NCBI GenBank assembly: GCA_902616715.1
Contig: CACMTR010000001.1
Location: 62,001-126,000, forward strand
Length of the DNA stretch: 64,000 nucleotides
From: an uncultured SAR86 cluster bacterium
GTDB lineage: Bacteria; Pseudomonadota; Gammaproteobacteria; Magnimaribacterales; AG-339-G14
Direction of reading: 5' to 3'
The translations under genes and the position numbers were made by a program. Position 1 is the first letter of the stretch; every line of letters starts with the position of its first letter. The notes under the pieces were generated by a model. It was given only the letters and a program-made list of their open reading frames with translations. It was not told where the DNA came from and ran no database searches. Shown here piece by piece: positions 63,929 through 64,000 of this stretch.

Positions 63929-64000
63929 TTATTCGTTACCAGTTGACTTGAATAATTGATCAGCTACATAGGGATTGGTCATGCGCTCTTGTCCAAAAGT
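63929..64000 (-). CDS. C-terminal 23 residues of an unidentified protein (cut by window edge)
   Basis: The minus strand reads an open frame to a stop at 63929-63931, giving the tail TFGQERMTNPYVADQLFKST followed by GNE. It looks like real coding sequence by codon use and lack of other features, but it is too short to assign to a family. It converges on tRNA-Gly(TCC) with an 8-base gap. Confidence 0.5.
   Translation of the reverse strand, partial: TFGQERMTNPYVADQLFKSTGNE

Overview
The window is an AT-rich, very gene-dense bacterial chromosome segment. Gene gaps are short, ATGA or TAATG start/stop overlaps are frequent, and I see no insertion sequences, phage genes or CRISPR arrays. Housekeeping clusters have gammaproteobacterial order (rpsP-rimM-trmD-rplS; rpoE-rseA-degP-lepA-lepB-rnc-era-recO-acpS). 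A proteorhodopsin, a TonB-dependent receptor and an alternative oxidase point to a streamlined, sunlit-ocean gammaproteobacterium. SAR86 is my best guess; that is inference, since no 16S rRNA is present.

Layout. 1-1157: end-truncated CNNM/CBS (CorB/YfjD-like) membrane protein on the minus strand. 1262-11399: plus-strand block of translation genes (rpsP, rimM, trmD, rplS), xerD, dsbC, an alaC-like aminotransferase, hom, thrC, prfB with its programmed frameshift, and lysS. 11402-15239: minus-strand coupled operon of a thiolase-like protein, mdh and a carotenoid oxygenase, separated from a divergent hydroxyacyl-CoA-dehydrogenase-type SDR by a large perfect inverted repeat. 16230-21924: SMP-30 lactonase, glycerophosphodiesterase and the class Ia ribonucleotide reductase genes, whose upstream region carries two NrdR-type boxes and a DnaA box. 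22068-26394: glpK, argF, serA and a second SDR. 26395-26782: the only gene-free stretch over 300 bases; it has E. coli oriC-like elements (three TTGATCAA repeats, two TTATCCACA boxes in inverted pair, one TTATCCAAA box). 26783-41174: ung, ygfZ, sdhE, the sigma-E cluster, lepA/lepB/rnc/era, a small three-repeat 'YRG' protein behind a structured GGA-rich leader, then recO, acpS, adk, tsaB, uppP, a GST, rsmJ and an isoprenylcysteine-methyltransferase-like protein. 41200-49931: plsB, tRNA-Leu reading into yajC-secD-secF, suhB, trmJ, tRNA-Glu, P-II and amtB. 50020-54181: TonB-dependent receptor, MATE transporter and a blue-tuned proteorhodopsin. 54394-64000: tRNA-Gly(GCC), secreted cyclase-family hydrolase, alternative oxidase, enoyl-CoA hydratase, dapE, glcB with an amidohydrolase, a pair of acyl-CoA dehydrogenases, tRNA-Gly(TCC) and the tail of an unidentified gene.

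Together the genes describe a heterotroph that breaks down acyl-CoA-type substrates (thiolase-like protein, SDRs, enoyl-CoA hydratase, two acyl-CoA dehydrogenases) and handles acetyl units with malate synthase G and malate dehydrogenase. It has a second, energy-uncoupled quinol oxidase and gains extra proton-motive force from light. The carotenoid oxygenase could supply retinal, but it lies 41 kb from the opsin. The items most worth a second look are the oriC-like region (26395-26782), the leader plus YRG small protein (35482-35929), the palindromes in the divergent promoters at 15246-15301 and 56105-56120, and the stem-loop after proteorhodopsin whose C-rich loop is complementary to the opsin's own Shine-Dalgarno sequence.
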